From positions 372,001 to 436,000 of the forward strand of contig JACCEK010000001.1 of assembly GCA_020112395.1 (NCBI GenBank): 64,000 nt of DNA. Reading direction: 5' to 3'. Positions 8,204 to 16,782 of the stretch are shown in pieces (positions within the stretch are counted from its first letter, which is position 1; each line of letters begins with the position of its first letter). The DNA is from Aerococcaceae bacterium DSM 111021 (GTDB lineage: Bacteria; Bacillota; Bacilli; Lactobacillales; Aerococcaceae). The notes below the pieces were generated by a model, which was not told the DNA's origin, did not search any database, and saw nothing but the letters and a program-made list of their open reading frames with translations. A program made the position numbers and the translations under genes.

Positions 8204-8812
8204 TTGAAAAAAATATTATTATTTGCTGCCACCCTTTCATTATCATTCGTCGCTCCTATTAAAGCTCAAGATAAAGAATTTTATGATCAAAGTACTTATC
8301 AAACAGTTCTCGAACCTGGTATGTATAAAGTTGGCTCTACATTAGATGCAGGAATATATCGGATTATATCCGATGCTGAATATGGCATGTATGTGATTTC
8401 GTCAGATGCGAATCAAGAAGATATTATTGATTTTTCTGCTATTACGACTCATTCTTACTTTGAAGTTGTTGACGATCAATATTTAAAACTTGACGGAACA
8501 TTTGCCGTGCCTATGGATGAAGTTGATCCTATATTCATTGAAGACAACACTATCGGACCTGGAACTTATTTCGTTGGTTATGATATACCTGCGGGAGAAT
8601 ACGAAGTCATCCAAGATGAAGAAACTGCAATGTATGTAATCTATGATTCTTTAGATAAATCAGAGATTGCCTCGATGTCAGCTATTACAAATAATGCCTT
8701 TGTTGAAGTTGAGGATGGCCAGTACCTTCAATTATATGGAGCAATCATTACAGATGATGCATTAGTAAATGAAGAAAGGCCTGATGAATCAATAAACTCT
8801 AACTCAAATTAA
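8204..8812 (+). CDS. Secreted protein with two tandem copies of a ~64-residue domain
   Basis: The protein has 202 residues. A signal peptide (MKKILLFAATLSLSF...KAQ, about 22 residues) lacks a lipobox Cys, and there is no LPXTG motif, so the product is probably released. Two related domains follow, at about 38-101 and 118-181. Each starts with PG-Y-VG, then D-PAGEY/DAGIY, then MYVI and SAIT, and ends with a QYLxL strand. This resembles the beta-rich PAGEY repeats found in many Firmicutes exported proteins; their function is unknown. I take the TTG at 8204 as start: AAGGAG (8189-8194) is 9 bases upstream, whereas the ATG at 8195 directly abuts that site. Confidence 0.7.
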   Translation: MKKILLFAATLSLSFVAPIKAQDKEFYDQSTYQTVLEPGMYKVGSTLDAGIYRIISDAEYGMYVISSDANQEDIIDFSAITTHSYFEVVDDQYLKLDGTFAVPMDEVDPIFIEDNTIGPGTYFVGYDIPAGEYEVIQDEETAMYVIYDSLDKSEIASMSAITNNAFVEVEDGQYLQLYGAIITDDALVNEERPDESINSNSN

Positions 8813-8821
8813 AGCAATTTA

Positions 8822-8850
8822 AAAAGAGCCTTCGAGGGCTCTTTTCTTTT
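8822..8850 (+). terminator. Terminator of the two-gene cassette
   Basis: Stem AAAAGAGCC (8822-8830) / GGCTCTTTT (8837-8845), loop 6, followed by CTTTT. Confidence 0.85.
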
Positions 8851-8909
8851 TAATATTTTGCCTCTACCTCTTAAATTCAATTTTAATGAGATACAAAACA
8901 AAAAATGAA

Positions 8910-8952
8910 CAAATAAAAAAGCTAAGAACAGCTTATTATAGCCATTCTTAGC
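8910..8952 (-). terminator. Terminator of rplS
   Basis: Minus strand stem GCTAAGAATGGC ... GCTGTTCTTAGC followed by TTTTTTATTTG, 8 bases after the rplS stop codon. Compare the near-copy at 7577-7617. Confidence 0.85.
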
Positions 8953-8959
8953 AGAAATA

Positions 8960-9313
8960 TTATCTAACGCGCTCTTGAATACGAGCTGCTTTACCAGATA
9001 ATTTACGGATGTAGTATAATTTAGCACGACGTACTCTACCTTGACGTAGAACTTCGATTTTTTGTACGCGAGGTGTATGTACAGGGAATGTACGTTCAAC
9101 ACCAACACCGTTAGAAATCTTACGAACTGTGTAAGTTTCAGAGATGCCTTGTCCGCGACGTTTAATAACTAATCCTTCGAAAAGTTGAACACGTTCACGT
9201 TCTCCCTCAACGATCATAGCATGTACACGAACTGTATCTCCAGGACGGAAATCAGGAATGTCATTACGTAATTGAGTTGAAGTAATTTTTGCAATAATTG
9301 GATTAATACTCAT
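8960..9313 (-). CDS. rplS: 50S ribosomal protein L19
   Basis: 117 residues, the family's normal length, found at the 30S/50S interface. The conserved stretches [15 protein letters not shown] (24-38), [10 protein letters not shown] (45-54) and the basic tail [12 protein letters not shown] (about 92-103) are present. The start is ATG with GGAAGGAG upstream. In B. subtilis rplS directly follows trmD; here the opuC operon lies between them and rplS has its own promoter and an 89-base leader. Confidence 0.97.
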   Translation of the reverse strand: MSINPIIAKITSTQLRNDIPDFRPGDTVRVHAMIVEGERERVQLFEGLVIKRRGQGISETYTVRKISNGVGVERTFPVHTPRVQKIEVLRQGRVRRAKLYYIRKLSGKAARIQERVR

Positions 9314-9430
9314 TTTATCTTTCTCCTTCCAACAAATAATCTTAAATAGTCATTTCTATTTAGCGGATTATAGTTAATTCGGGGCCAATGGCCACTTTTA
9401 ATATTATACCTAAAATTCTAAACTTGTAAA
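9314..9430 (-). promoter_or_regulatory. rplS promoter and leader
   Basis: Minus strand -35 TTTACA (9425-9430), 16-base spacer, -10 TATAAT (9403-9408). The transcribed leader begins with a GC-rich self-complementary GTGGCCATTGGCCCC (9380-9394) that is unusual in this AT-rich context. Firmicutes rplS often carries an autoregulatory L19 leader; whether this is one is an inference. Confidence 0.6.
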
Positions 9431-9464
9431 GGGATTTTTAGGCTTTTTTTGTTATTTTTTTGAT

Positions 9465-10118
9465 CTAGCCAAGTCGTTTAGTGAATCGACGTTCAATCCA
9501 ACCTAATAACACATCTGTTAGAATTGCCATCAATGCTGTTGGTATTGCTCCAGCTAGAATAATAGCTCCTCCATCTGTTGCATTTGTTCCTCGGATAATA
9601 ATATCACCCAAACCACCTGCACCAATAAAAGCACCTATAGCAGTAATACCAATACCTACAACTAAAGCATTACGAATACCAGCCATGATGACTGACATTG
9701 ACAAGGGTAATTCAACGTCTTTCAAGCGTTGCCAAGGTGTCATTCCAATACCTTTAGCTGCGTCAAGGACATCAGCATCTAAGGTAATCATTCCTGTGTA
9801 GGTATTCTTAATAATTGGTAATAAAGAGTAAAGGAATATAGTTACAATCACTGTATTTACTCCAAGTCCAACCACTAGCATAATGATAGACATCATCGCT
9901 AAAGATGGAACGGTTTGTAACACATTCGCTATACCTATGACCCAATTACTCATTTTTCTATTATGTGAAATCCAAATCCCAATTGGGATTCCAACTATTG
10001 CTGCAAATAACACACCATAGATAGAGATAAGGAAGTGGCGCCAAAATTGTTCTAGAACATATGTACCATTCATTGAAAAATAATACATAAATTGTTCTAA
10101 TAAATTCATTTCTTGCAT
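9465..10118 (-). CDS. opuCD: Osmoprotectant ABC transporter permease OpuCD
   Basis: 217 residues with about five to six membrane segments and the BPD-transporter EAA-type loop (DAAKGIGMTPWQRLKDVELPL, near residues 119-139, shown in part). It forms the membrane channel with OpuCB for uptake of glycine betaine, carnitine or choline. It begins at an ATG that overlaps the opuCC stop (TAATG), with GGAGGGG upstream. No hairpin follows its stop codon, so transcription may continue into the rplS region. Confidence 0.85.
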   Translation of the reverse strand: MQEMNLLEQFMYYFSMNGTYVLEQFWRHFLISIYGVLFAAIVGIPIGIWISHNRKMSNWVIGIANVLQTVPSLAMMSIIMLVVGLGVNTVIVTIFLYSLLPIIKNTYTGMITLDADVLDAAKGIGMTPWQRLKDVELPLSMSVIMAGIRNALVVGIGITAIGAFIGAGGLGDIIIRGTNATDGGAIILAGAIPTALMAILTDVLLGWIERRFTKRLG

Positions 10119-11047
10119 TACGACCCCTCCCCTCTAAAGTAGTTATTCTCTATAAGAAACCGCTCTGCTACTATAGATGGTTCTAATAAATTATCATCTG
10201 CTTCAAAGTTTAATTGCTGCATTAACTCTGTATCGATTTGTCCAACTAATCTTTCGAATAGAGCATCAAGTTCTGGATTGCTCTCTAGGATTTCATCTGT
10301 AGCTCTAACTGACCCTTCATAAGGAGGGAAAAATCCTAGGTCATCCTCTAAGACAACAAGGTTATTACTCAAGATACGCCCATCCGTTGAATAGCCTAAA
10401 ACAACATCCATATCTCCAGATGCAACTGCATCATAAACTAGTCCAATTTGCATTGGATAAGTTTCACCAAATGAAAACTCATATGCCTCTTGGAAAGCCG
10501 GATAACCGTCACCCTCGCGTATCAGCCAAGTTTGGTCGAAGCCTGCTCTCAAGTCATCAGCTATGTCTTTCAAATCACTGACTTTTTCTAAGTTTTTCTC
10601 TTGAGCTAACTCCTCAGTTACCATGAAAGCATACGTATTCTCAAAGCCCATTGTGTCGTAATACTTATGGTTGTACTCATTTGAGAATCGTTCTTGTAGA
10701 TAAGCCATCGTTTCGTCTGCATCATATGAAGCAGTCTCTCCAAATATAGCAACGATATCTGTACCTGTATAAGTTGGTGCAAGTACATCAGCGTCTCCGT
10801 TAACAAGTGCATGATGTCCGACTATACCTGTACCAAGATTACTTATTAATTCTACATTGTAATCTGTTTCTTCTTCAATTAATTGTTGCACCATTGATGA
10901 TATAATTTGACCTTCTGTAGAATTAAGACCGGCTACTCTAATGGTCTCACCACCGAATCCACCACCAAGTCCTGGTAACGCACATCCAGCAAGAAGGAAT
11001 ATTGAAGCGATTAATGTTATTATTCTATTTGTTTTATTCTTAATCAT
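10118..11047 (-). CDS. opuCC: Osmoprotectant-binding lipoprotein OpuCC
   Basis: A 309-residue ligand-binding protein of the OpuAC/ProX type. The lipoprotein signal ends in LAGC, with the lipid-anchored Cys at about residue 21. The substrate-binding body contains the NSTEGQIIS and YTGTD stretches typical of this family. I prefer the ATG at 11047 to the one at 11053, because AGGAGG directly abuts the latter and lies 6 bases before the former. It is one of four genes of an opuCABCD operon. Unlike three other binding proteins in this window, this one keeps its lipobox. Confidence 0.85.
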   Translation of the reverse strand: MIKNKTNRIITLIASIFLLAGCALPGLGGGFGGETIRVAGLNSTEGQIISSMVQQLIEEETDYNVELISNLGTGIVGHHALVNGDADVLAPTYTGTDIVAIFGETASYDADETMAYLQERFSNEYNHKYYDTMGFENTYAFMVTEELAQEKNLEKVSDLKDIADDLRAGFDQTWLIREGDGYPAFQEAYEFSFGETYPMQIGLVYDAVASGDMDVVLGYSTDGRILSNNLVVLEDDLGFFPPYEGSVRATDEILESNPELDALFERLVGQIDTELMQQLNFEADDNLLEPSIVAERFLIENNYFRGEGS

Positions 11048-11057
11048 GTTCATCCTC

Positions 11058-11690
11058 CTATTTCGCTGCAGTGACTTCAGGCGTAAAGTATATCTCTACT
11101 TTACCTAATAGATAGTCTGCTAAGAGTGCCATAATTGTCACAGGTATTGTTCCTGCGAATATAAGGTCTGCTTCATATAAGGATATACCACTTAAGATAA
11201 AGTCTCCTAAACCGCCAGCTCCGATATATGATGCTAATGATGTCCAAGCAATCACATACACTGCTGACAAACGAATACCGGCCATGATTACGGGCATTGC
11301 TAAAGGTAATTCAACTTTTGTAATTGATTGAAGTGCCGTCATACCCATCCCTTTTGCAGCATCTTTTGCAGTGGGGCTCACATCGTTCATTCCGATATAC
11401 GTATTACGTAATATAGGTAGTAAAGAATAGATAAACAATGCGATAATCGCTGGAAAACGTCCAATCCCAATTAGAGGAATCATTAACGCTAGCAAGGCTA
11501 GTGTTGGTACCGTTTGGAAGATACTTGCAATACCAATAACAAAGTCAGCTGCTTTAGGTGTTCGAGTTAATACAACTCCTAGTGGTACAGCAACTATAAT
11601 TCCCAATAACAAGGAAATAAATGATATAGATAAATGTTCAAAAATTAGAGTAACTAATTGACTCCCATTTTCTTGAAGAAATGTCATCAT
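11058..11690 (-). CDS. opuCB: Osmoprotectant ABC transporter permease OpuCB
   Basis: 210 residues, about five to six membrane segments, with the coupling loop DAAKGMGMTALQSITKVEL (near 112-130). It is paralogous to OpuCD and pairs with it. The start codon overlaps the opuCA stop by four bases (ATGA), which indicates translational coupling. Downstream, opuCC begins 10 bases after its stop. Confidence 0.85.
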   Translation of the reverse strand: MMTFLQENGSQLVTLIFEHLSISFISLLLGIIVAVPLGVVLTRTPKAADFVIGIASIFQTVPTLALLALMIPLIGIGRFPAIIALFIYSLLPILRNTYIGMNDVSPTAKDAAKGMGMTALQSITKVELPLAMPVIMAGIRLSAVYVIAWTSLASYIGAGGLGDFILSGISLYEADLIFAGTIPVTIMALLADYLLGKVEIYFTPEVTAAK

Positions 11691-12922
11691 AGAACATACC
11701 CACCATCTTTTTCACTGGCAGCTGGTGGTATAACAACGCCATCTCCTTCGATATTTTCCACATGTTCTACTGAATTCTCAGGTGAAACATCTTCTAATGT
11801 TTCATATTCTCCCCAAATCGCATCATAGATGATGTTTACGAATGTAGCACGTGTTACTATCCCTTTTAGATGACCTACCTCATTAACAATAGGAACATAT
11901 GAATAGCCTCGTTTTAAGATTAAATCAACTGATTCACGAACTAATGCGTCCTCTCTAAGTGAGAACATCTTAGTACTCGTAATATCCGCTAAGTTGATAG
12001 CTGTATTAAAGTTTCTTTGTATCATATGAATATCAACAAATCCTTTTAATACATTATGCTCATCAGTGACCAACAAAGTATCAACAGACTGTTCTTTCAA
12101 TAACTCTAATGCATCAATAAGTGTTCTATCTTCAGTCATAGCAACATGTCGTCGACTCATTATTTCACCAACAGTGGTTGTATTTTGTTGAGCTTGAATC
12201 AGTCGATCTTGTCCAATAAACTGAGCAACAAACTCATTCGCAGGATTACTAAGAATTTCATCAGGTGTTCCTACTTGAACAATTTGCCCCTCACTCATAA
12301 TAACAATACGTGTCGCAAGCTTTAATGCTTCATCCATATCATGAGTTACGAATACAAAGGTTTTACCTAATTCTTCTTGTAGTTCTTTGACCATTATTTG
12401 TAAAGTATCTCTTGTTAATGGATCTAATGCACCAAATGGCTCATCCATTAGAATTATATCTTGATCGGCAGCTAAGGCCCTTACAACACCGATACGTTGT
12501 TGTTGTCCACCTGATAATTCTGATGGGTAACGATCAAGAAATTCTTCTGGTAGTTCAGCTAATCTAATCATACGTTCTGCAGTTTCGTCTAATTTACTTT
12601 GATCCCATTTTAATAATTTAGGAACCATTAAAATATTGTCTTTTACAGTCATATGTGGCATTAAACCAATATTTTGGATAACATATCCAATTTGTCGTCT
12701 TAAATTTACAGGGTTCATATCCATAATGTTCTTGCCATCAATCAAGATTTCACCATCTGTTGGCTCAATCATACGATTAATCATTCTCATAGAAGTTGTC
12801 TTACCAGATCCAGATGTACCTATAAAACAAATAAACTCGCCATCTTCAATCTCTAAGTTAATATTATCTACAGCTAGTACGTCACTAGCATAACGTTTTG
12901 TAACGTTTTTGAATTCTATCAC
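11687..12922 (-). CDS. opuCA: Osmoprotectant ABC transporter ATP-binding protein OpuCA with CBS domains
   Basis: 411 residues. The ATPase domain shows Walker A GTSGSGKTT (33-41), signature LSGGQQQRIG (about 136-145) and Walker B IILMDEPF. Two CBS domains occupy about 255-375; in OpuA-type systems such domains sense ionic strength or nucleotides. The start is GTG at 12922, with AAGGAGGAG 9 bases upstream. The operon sits between trmD and rplS, which are adjacent in B. subtilis. I could not identify a convincing promoter in the 152 bases upstream (only TATAAT at about 12966-12971). Confidence 0.9.
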   Translation of the reverse strand: MIEFKNVTKRYASDVLAVDNINLEIEDGEFICFIGTSGSGKTTSMRMINRMIEPTDGEILIDGKNIMDMNPVNLRRQIGYVIQNIGLMPHMTVKDNILMVPKLLKWDQSKLDETAERMIRLAELPEEFLDRYPSELSGGQQQRIGVVRALAADQDIILMDEPFGALDPLTRDTLQIMVKELQEELGKTFVFVTHDMDEALKLATRIVIMSEGQIVQVGTPDEILSNPANEFVAQFIGQDRLIQAQQNTTTVGEIMSRRHVAMTEDRTLIDALELLKEQSVDTLLVTDEHNVLKGFVDIHMIQRNFNTAINLADITSTKMFSLREDALVRESVDLILKRGYSYVPIVNEVGHLKGIVTRATFVNIIYDAIWGEYETLEDVSPENSVEHVENIEGDGVVIPPAASEKDGGYVL

Positions 12923-13074
12923 AACTAATTTCTCCTCCTTATTTATAAGCAGTTGTCAGATTAACATTATATATAAATAAATTCAAGCGATATGGTCTCG
13001 TTTAGATTGATTGAACGCCATTTTCATGAAAACCACATTATCTTATCAGATTATTTTGATGAGTAAATTAAAAA

Positions 13075-13794
13075 CTATTCACTTTCAAACTCCTTAACCC
13101 ATTCACGTTCTTGAGTCGATAGTTGAGCTTTTTCTAACAAGTCTGGTCGGTTATTATATGTTCTTCTAATCGCTTCTTTAAGTTGCCATTTTTCGATATT
13201 TCCATGGTGCCCACTCATTAAGACATCTGGAACGGTTTTCCCTCTAAATTCTCTCGGTCGAGTATACTGAGGGTGCTCTAGTAAGTTTCTTTGGTGAGAT
13301 TCTTCAACGATTGAATCAGCATTGCCTACTACTTCTGGGATAAGTCGAACTGTCGAGTCAATCATGACCATTGTAGGCAATTCACCATTTGTTAACACAT
13401 AGTCTCCAATAGAAACTTCATCGGTTATATAATCACGTATTCGGTGATCAAACCCTTCGTAATGCCCACAAATGAATACAAGATGATCTTGCTTAGACCA
13501 TTCTTCAGCCATATCTTGCGAGAATGGTTTACCAGCTGGATCCATTAATATAACGCGAGACTGTTCAGTTATTTCTAACTCCTCTAAAGTATTAACGATT
13601 GGCTCTATACGAAGTAACATGCCGGCTCCACCACCATAAGGATAATCATCCACATGACCGTGCTTGTTCACTGGATTTCGGCGGAAATTATGCGTCTTAA
13701 AAGACAAGACACCTTCATCTTGAGCTTGTCTCATGATCGAGTGTTCCATTGGTGCGAACATCTCTGGAAACAGAGTTAATACATCAATTTTCAT
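13075..13794 (-). CDS. trmD: tRNA (guanine37-N1)-methyltransferase TrmD
   Basis: 239 residues. It methylates G37 next to the anticodon with S-adenosylmethionine, preventing +1 frameshifts. The SPOUT knot residues FICGHYEGFDHR and GDYVLTNGELP (about 109-138) are intact. The ATG at 13794 starts the protein as MKIDVLTLFPEMF, as in B. subtilis. An in-frame TTG six bases earlier is an alternative start, but it lies too close to the AAGGA box. It overlaps the end of rimM by 11 bases, so the two are coupled. Confidence 0.95.
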   Translation of the reverse strand: MKIDVLTLFPEMFAPMEHSIMRQAQDEGVLSFKTHNFRRNPVNKHGHVDDYPYGGGAGMLLRIEPIVNTLEELEITEQSRVILMDPAGKPFSQDMAEEWSKQDHLVFICGHYEGFDHRIRDYITDEVSIGDYVLTNGELPTMVMIDSTVRLIPEVVGNADSIVEESHQRNLLEHPQYTRPREFRGKTVPDVLMSGHHGNIEKWQLKEAIRRTYNNRPDLLEKAQLSTQEREWVKEFESE

Positions 13795-14311
13795 CGTCAA
13801 TTAATCCTTCCATCAACTCAATTAAAACAAACCCTTCTTCAACATTTACTTCCTTAACAATATCTTCTATATAAGGAATTAAAGCATCAGGTAATTTTGG
13901 TTTATTACGCTTAACAACCCAAACATCGTTTGATCCTAAACTTAAAATGTCTTTAATTGTCCCTAATTCTTCGTTATCAGTTGTTAATACCTTTAAGCCC
14001 ATGATTTCATGATAATAAAACTCATGATTATCAAGTTCCTGTTGTTGGCTCTTATCGATAGCTAACCACATTGTTTTAAATTTCTCAACCTCATTAATAT
14101 TGTTGAACTCCTTAAAACTAATAATATATGTACCTTTACTTAATTTAGAATCTTCTACCGTTACTTTTTGTACAGCTTGATCATTATCTAAAATTGTTAA
14201 CACCTCTCCAGCTGCAAAACGCTCTTCTGGAAAATCAGTATCAGCTATGACTTTTATCTCTCCTCGAATCCCAAATGTATTAACTATTCTTCCTATACGA
14301 AAATATTCCAT
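13784..14311 (-). CDS. rimM: 16S rRNA processing protein RimM
   Basis: 175 residues, normal for this 30S assembly factor that binds S19. The N-terminal barrel starts MEYFRIGRIVNTFGIRGEIK; the C-terminal PRC-barrel contains GTIKDILSLGSNDVWVV. The start at 14311 is chosen from AAAGGA 9 bases upstream and from family length; a longer frame to 14407 would add 32 unrelated residues. rimM follows a long palindromic terminator, so rimM-trmD is probably its own transcription unit, separated from rpsP-khpA. B. subtilis has ylqD between them; it is absent here. Confidence 0.93.
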   Translation of the reverse strand: MEYFRIGRIVNTFGIRGEIKVIADTDFPEERFAAGEVLTILDNDQAVQKVTVEDSKLSKGTYIISFKEFNNINEVEKFKTMWLAIDKSQQQELDNHEFYYHEIMGLKVLTTDNEELGTIKDILSLGSNDVWVVKRNKPKLPDALIPYIEDIVKEVNVEEGFVLIELMEGLIDDEN

Positions 14312-14406
14312 TGTTAATTTCCTTTCAGTACGATATTTGTTTAAATTTCTAGTTGCTTTATTATTGTATACCATTAAATTCATTATATATAAATTCTGTC
14401 CAAACA

Positions 14407-14454
14407 AAAAGTGCTAAGTAGAAACAAATTAATTTGTTTCTACTTAGCACTTTT
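14407..14454 (-). terminator. 48-bp perfect palindrome, terminator after khpA
   Basis: Two 24-base arms (14407-14430 and 14431-14454) are exact reverse complements with no central spacer. The minus strand ends in TTTTGTTTG, so it acts as the rpsP-khpA terminator. It starts 3 bases after the khpA stop codon. Confidence 0.85.
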
Positions 14455-14457
14455 AAC

Positions 14458-14709
14458 TTATTCGCTATCACCGTCAGCAATGACAATACGAGCTCGTTTA
14501 GAACCGCGTTGACGAATGCTATAAATGATTGTACGTATTGCTCTCACAACACGCCCTTTTCTGCCAATGACACGTCCGATATCATCCGGATGCAAGTTCA
14601 GATGATACTCTATAAAATCTTCTGTTTCAACAATATCGACAGAAAACTCTTCTGCATTGTCAATAAGTGGTTCAACAATTGTTTTTATTAAAGCTTCAAT
14701 ATCTGGCAT
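14458..14709 (-). CDS. khpA: KH-domain RNA-binding protein KhpA (YlqC)
   Basis: 83 residues, a single KH domain with the GxxG loop IGRKGR at about 49-54 in DIGRVIGRKGRVVRAIRT. KhpA pairs with KhpB/EloR and affects cell elongation and mRNA binding in streptococci and lactobacilli. I take the ATG at 14709: AAAGG lies 9 bases before it and abuts the earlier in-frame ATG. Order rpsP-khpA as in B. subtilis. Confidence 0.92.
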   Translation of the reverse strand: MPDIEALIKTIVEPLIDNAEEFSVDIVETEDFIEYHLNLHPDDIGRVIGRKGRVVRAIRTIIYSIRQRGSKRARIVIADGDSE

Positions 14710-14752
14710 TTTTATCATCCTTTATTGTGATACTAGACTTATCAAACATGCC

Positions 14753-15025
14753 TTATTTAGCTTGTTTAGACTCGTGGAATTTTTGCATGATTCCTTGAGT
14801 TGATAATAAGTTACGAACAGTGTCAGATGGTTGAGCACCTTCACTTAACCATTTTAACGCTAATTCTTCGTTGATTACTAATTGTTTTGGTTCTTGAACT
14901 GGATTATAAGTTCCAATTTGTTCAATAATACGTCCATCACGTGGTGCACGTGCGTCCGCTACTACAATACGGTAGAATGGGTTTCTTTTAGAACCCATAC
15001 GTTTCATACGAATTTTAACTGCCAT
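14753..15025 (-). CDS. rpsP: 30S ribosomal protein S16
   Basis: 90 residues. It starts [20 protein letters not shown], the family hallmark, and contains YNPVQEP. The ATG at 15025 is preferred since GGAGGTGACTTAC precedes it. Its promoter lies at 15062-15090 and khpA follows 43 bases later. Confidence 0.97.
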   Translation of the reverse strand: MAVKIRMKRMGSKRNPFYRIVVADARAPRDGRIIEQIGTYNPVQEPKQLVINEELALKWLSEGAQPSDTVRNLLSTQGIMQKFHESKQAK

Positions 15026-15061
15026 GTAAGTCACCTCCATTAATTAATCTCACAGTTAAGT

Positions 15062-15090
15062 ATATTATCAGATAATTATGACCCTGTAAA
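15062..15090 (-). promoter_or_regulatory. rpsP promoter
   Basis: Minus strand -35 TTTACA (15085-15090), 17-base spacer, -10 TAATAT (15062-15067). Confidence 0.6.
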
Positions 15091-15223
15091 GTGTTTTTCC
15101 TTTACAGCTTAAAAATATTTTCGTTTTTTACTCTTTTCACTTCCGAAAAGTTATTATAACAGTGTTTACATCGATCATTTTTTTGTATAATCTCTTATTT
15201 TTTTCATACAACTCAATTTCAGT

Positions 15224-15253
15224 AAAAAAAGTCCACTTAGTATCAAGTGAACT
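15224..15253 (-). terminator. Terminator of the mntR-ylxM-ffh unit
   Basis: Minus strand stem AGTTCACTT / AAGTGGACT (15245-15253 with 15230-15238, one G-U pair), loop 6, followed by seven T. Confidence 0.8.
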
Positions 15254-15272
15254 TTACTTATTATTAAATGAA

Positions 15273-16763
15273 TTAACGACGTTTTTTCTTCATTTTCTTT
15301 AATTTACGTTGTAATTCTTTTTCTTTTTGTTGTTTTTCTTTCTGTTCTGGTGACATAAAGTCAGAATCATTCATTTGTGGCATCCCAGGCATATTCGGCA
15401 TACCCCCGCCACCACCTTGTTGGTTAAGCTGATTCATCATCTTCTTCATATTCCCCATCTTACCATTTGATGCTGAGCTCATCATTTGACGCGTTTGATT
15501 GAATTGCTTAATCAATTGGTTAACAGCTTGTAAGTCTTGTCCGGCACCTGCAGCAATTCTTTTTCGACGACTTTGAGAGATAATATCTGGATTCGCTCGC
15601 TCTGTTGGAGTCATAGATAATACAATGGCTTTAACTCGCGCCATATCTTTCTCAGATACATCAAATTCATCTACTCCAGGTAATTTATTTAATCCAGGAA
15701 TCATTTTAATAATATCTTTAATTGAACCCATTTTATTGACTTGATCCATTTGTGCAATAAAGTCATTAAAGTCAAACGATGCATCCTTGATTTTATCAGC
15801 CATTTTTTGAGCTTCATCTTCATCAAAGTCTTGTTGCGCTTTCTCAATAAGAGTCAGCATATCTCCCATACCTAAGATACGGCTTGACATACGATCTGGG
15901 TAGAATGGTTCTAAAGCATCTAACTTCTCACCTTGACCCGTAAACTTGATTGGTTTATCGGTAATTGAACGGATTGATAAAGCCGCTCCACCACGTGTAT
16001 CACCATCCAGTTTTGTAATAACCACACCCGTAATATCTAAGGACTCATTGAACGATTGAGCCACGTTAACAGCGTCTTGACCAGTCATTGCATCAACTGT
16101 TAAAAGAATCTCTTGAGGGTTTGCTACAGCCTTAATATTGCGTAATTCAGCCATCAACTCTTCATTAACGTGCAAACGTCCAGCCGTATCAATAATAACG
16201 ACTTCGTTACCTTGAATTCTTGCTTGGTTTAAAGCTGATTCAGCAATTTTAACTGGATCTGCATCAGTTCCTTCGCTATAGACATCAAAACCTAATTGAT
16301 TACCTATTGTTTGTAATTGTTCAATAGCAGCGGGACGATAGACATCAGCTGCTACTAATAATGGTCTTTTTTTATTTTCTTTCTCAGAAATATATTTAGC
16401 TAATTTACCAACAGTCGTTGTTTTACCGGCACCTTGTAAACCAGCCATCATAATTACTGTTGGAGGTTGACTTGAAAAGTTTAAAGGTACACGCTCTCCA
16501 CCCATTAATGCAGTTAATTCTTCATCAACAATTTTTAATACTTGTTGCGCTGGAGATAATGATTTTAAAACATCTGATCCTAATGCTCGTTCATTAACAC
16601 TTTTTACAAACGTTTTTACTACTTGAAAGTTTACATCGGCTTCAAGTAATGCAAGTCTTATCTCACGCATCATTTGTTTCAGGTCAGCTTCGGTGATTGT
16701 ACCTCCCGAACTTACCTGACTGATTGCGCCTTGTAGGCGCTCTGATAATCCTTCAAATGCCAT
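15273..16763 (-). CDS. ffh: Signal recognition particle GTPase Ffh
   Basis: 496 residues. The N domain is followed by the G domain with GLQGAGKTTT (about 108-117), DTAGR, TKLDGDTRGG and the methionine-rich M domain that binds the signal peptide and SRP RNA. The end of the protein is Gly/Met/Asn-rich with a lysine-rich tail. The start is ATG with AGAGGGG upstream. It is the last gene of a unit that begins with mntR. Confidence 0.97.
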   Translation of the reverse strand: MAFEGLSERLQGAISQVSSGGTITEADLKQMMREIRLALLEADVNFQVVKTFVKSVNERALGSDVLKSLSPAQQVLKIVDEELTALMGGERVPLNFSSQPPTVIMMAGLQGAGKTTTVGKLAKYISEKENKKRPLLVAADVYRPAAIEQLQTIGNQLGFDVYSEGTDADPVKIAESALNQARIQGNEVVIIDTAGRLHVNEELMAELRNIKAVANPQEILLTVDAMTGQDAVNVAQSFNESLDITGVVITKLDGDTRGGAALSIRSITDKPIKFTGQGEKLDALEPFYPDRMSSRILGMGDMLTLIEKAQQDFDEDEAQKMADKIKDASFDFNDFIAQMDQVNKMGSIKDIIKMIPGLNKLPGVDEFDVSEKDMARVKAIVLSMTPTERANPDIISQSRRKRIAAGAGQDLQAVNQLIKQFNQTRQMMSSASNGKMGNMKKMMNQLNQQGGGGGMPNMPGMPQMNDSDFMSPEQKEKQQKEKELQRKLKKMKKKRR

Positions 16764-16782
16764 ATTATAACCCCTCTATTTT

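Noticed and set aside
8809-9108. A 99-codon open frame on the minus strand overlapping rplS
   Set aside because: It lies out of frame inside rplS and its terminator, has no ribosome binding site and no recognisable product.
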